13,528 nt of DNA from Pseudomonadota bacterium (lineage in GTDB: Bacteria; Pseudomonadota; Alphaproteobacteria; Reyranellales; Reyranellaceae): positions 1 to 13,528 of the forward strand of contig JAEZHS010000654.1 in the NCBI GenBank assembly GCA_023436825.1. Reading direction: 5' to 3'. The position numbers and the translations under genes are program-made. Shown in pieces: positions 13,426-13,528 of this stretch (position 1 is its first letter; each line of letters begins with the position of its first letter). The notes beneath the pieces are model-generated. The model saw only the letters and a list, made by a program, of their open reading frames with translations, had not been told where the DNA came from and did no database searches.

Positions 13426-13491
13426 TCATCCCGAGCGAAGCGAAGGACCTTTAAGGCAACAGGAAGGGTCCCTCGCTTTCGCTCGGGATGA
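13426..13491. repeat. REP-like intergenic palindrome
   Basis: The left arm starts TCATCCCGAGCGAAGCGA (13426-13443) and ends AGGACC (13449); the right arm runs from GGGTCC (13466) to CTCGGGATGA (13491). They are nearly perfect complements with a one-base slip, around a 16-base loop. Elements of this sequence type are scattered through many Alphaproteobacterial genomes after genes. It lies just after the sulfatase stop and could protect the mRNA end or act in termination. Confidence 0.85.
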
Positions 13492-13528
13492 TGGGGTGGA
13501 CGGCCCCCACCCGGCATCGGTGTGCCAC

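Noticed and set aside
1..13528. CRISPR array, tRNA, rRNA or transposase
   Set aside because: No regularly spaced repeats, no cloverleaf-like or rRNA-like sequence and no DDE or tyrosine-recombinase gene was recognised by eye.

Overview
The window looks like chromosomal DNA of a GC-rich Alphaproteobacterium. I base this on the overall style of the proteins, a GltD-like/KorA-like gene pair of a type I associate with that class, a tripartite-tricarboxylate (TTT/Bug) binding protein, and a palindromic repeat of the 'TCATCCCGAGCGAAGCGA' type near the right end. The genus is not settled; a Reyranella- or Bradyrhizobium-like relative is a guess. No rRNA, tRNA, CRISPR array or transposase was seen.

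Left part (1-4330). On the minus strand lies the start of a KorA-like 2-oxoacid:acceptor oxidoreductase alpha subunit, broken by an in-frame TAG at codon 67. It is preceded, with a 16-base overlap, by an FAD/Fe-S GltD-like oxidoreductase with a C-terminal double-cluster ferredoxin domain. Upstream of that is an AraC-family regulator, divergent from an FSR-like MFS transporter. The 67-base gap between those two holds a perfect inverted repeat that is a good operator candidate. A hairpin with a T-run follows the transporter gene.

Middle part (4331-9110). A flavin monooxygenase-like gene has nested inverted repeats just before its start. Its last codons and stop are supplied by a diverged copy of the 3' end of argJ (about 5706-5788). 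Then come a small unknown gene, a gene-poor stretch, and the complete argJ on the minus strand. Upstream of argJ is the most interesting item in the window: a 21-codon reading frame with ten arginine codons, followed at once by a strong intrinsic terminator and then argJ. This is the layout of ribosome-mediated transcription attenuation for an arginine-biosynthesis gene. A TTT binding protein is transcribed divergently.

Right part (9111-13528). A region with less typical composition holds an unknown plus-strand gene colliding with a proline-rich minus-strand reading frame. That frame is split by a TGA and has a clear promoter. Both genes look truncated where they meet, near 9530. After a gene-poor stretch come a MmcQ/YjbR-family gene and, divergent from it, a large metallo-beta-lactamase-fold alkylsulfatase (SdsA1 type) with all its zinc ligands, followed by the palindromic repeat.

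Apart from likely co-transcription of the GltD-like and KorA-like genes, the genes do not form one pathway. The window mixes core metabolism (argJ, the 2-oxoacid oxidoreductase) with transport, regulation and what look like recombination scars.
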